From contig JAFDCZ010000013.1 in the NCBI GenBank assembly GCA_019312665.1, positions 1 through 36,100 on the forward strand: a stretch of 36,100 nucleotides of DNA, read 5' to 3'. Of this stretch, positions 35,344-36,100 are shown piece after piece. Every line of letters begins with the position of its first letter. The stretch's first letter is position 1. A model generated the notes under the pieces. That model did no database searches. It was not told the origin of the DNA and saw only the letters and a program-made list of their open reading frames with translations. The stretch comes from Deltaproteobacteria bacterium (GTDB lineage: Bacteria; Myxococcota_A; UBA9160; UBA6930). The position numbers were made by a program, and so were the translations under genes.

Positions 35344-35985
35344 ATGGCCCGGAAGAGCGTCCCTACGCGGCGATCCCGCCTCGTCGCGGCCAGGCAGCGC
35401 ATGTATCGCCAGCTCGTCTTCGAATCGGCCGAGCAGCTGTTCGCCCGCAAGGGCTTCGACGACACCACCATGCAGGAGATCGCCGCCGAGGCGGGGATGT
35501 CGCTGAAGACCCTCTACGCCACGGTGCCCGGCAAGCGCGAGCTCCACGAAGAGGTGCTCGAGGTGCGCGGCCGCCAGTTCATGGAGGCGACGGCCCAAGG
35601 CATCGAGGAGGGTGACTCGGCGCTCCAAGCGCTCAACCACGGTGTGCGTGCCTACGTGCACTTCCTGGTCGAGAACGAAGAGTACCTGCGGATCCACTTG
35701 CGCGAGGCCCGTGCGTGGAGCCTGCCTCAACCTGGCGCAGGAGAACTAGACCGCGAACAAGGCGAGGCGTTGTTCACCTCCGTCATCAAGGCGGGGATCG
35801 AGCAGGGCGCCTTCTACGAGGGCGACGCCCACACCATGGCCCTCACGGGCATGGCCGTCATGCAGGCGCACCTGGAGCGCGTCGCGGAGGGCATCCACGA
35901 CGTTGCGACGGAGGCGCTGGCAGACGAGGTCCTGATCTCCCTGCGTCGCCTGCTGTGCCGCCCCGAGGCCCAGACCGCTCGCTAG
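35344..35985 (+). CDS. TetR-family regulator, divergent from WS/DGAT operon
   Basis: 213 aa; ESAEQLFARKGFDDTTMQEIAAEAGMSLKTLYATVPGKRELHEEV. Confidence 0.9.
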   Translation: MARKSVPTRRSRLVAARQRMYRQLVFESAEQLFARKGFDDTTMQEIAAEAGMSLKTLYATVPGKRELHEEVLEVRGRQFMEATAQGIEEGDSALQALNHGVRAYVHFLVENEEYLRIHLREARAWSLPQPGAGELDREQGEALFTSVIKAGIEQGAFYEGDAHTMALTGMAVMQAHLERVAEGIHDVATEALADEVLISLRRLLCRPEAQTAR

Positions 35986-36100
35986 GTTCGAGCTCATTCG
36001 AGCCTCGGCAATCTCACGCCGACAGAGTACGCCCGAAGACCTTCAATCAAGAGCCCGGAGACAGCCGTCTTCTAGGAATCATTGGTCCGAAGAAACCAGG

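Noticed and set aside
1-36100. CRISPR arrays, tRNA, rRNA
   Set aside because: No regular repeat-spacer pattern and no recognisable tRNA or rRNA segments seen by eye; a tRNAscan/Infernal run would be needed to exclude small RNAs.

Overview
High-GC bacterial chromosomal window, probably from a myxobacterial/deltaproteobacterial-type lineage (inferred from gene content only). About 27 plausible protein-coding genes; no rRNA, tRNA or CRISPR array was recognised. Main contents: an intact insertion sequence (2029-3263) with 25-bp imperfect terminal inverted repeats and a perfect 9-bp target duplication; a TPR/beta-barrel + FecR + PEP-CTERM surface-protein block; scattered metabolic genes (CurA-like reductase, GST, radical SAM, ThuA, GFA, SDR/enoyl-CoA hydratase pair, AsmA/DUF748-like, cytochrome c'-like, VOC, serine hydrolase, CMD, DUF3604, alpha/beta-hydrolase with a MYXO/GlyGly-CTERM-like tail, SGNH, class-III aminotransferase + TetR); and, at the right end, a tightly coupled minus-strand operon of two WS/DGAT-like acyltransferases flanking an acyl-CoA synthetase plus two alpha/beta hydrolases, divergent from a TetR regulator with a good promoter/operator arrangement. 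Most notable: (i) the neutral-lipid operon with an atypical SHALADG acyltransferase; (ii) several decayed genes, including a carotenoid oxygenase reduced to its two termini fused in frame and a NADAR gene lacking its middle; (iii) a hairpin covering the Shine-Dalgarno of the PEP-CTERM gene; (iv) an IS whose removal restores a continuous 103-aa ORF. All family assignments come from reading motifs by eye; no database search was run.
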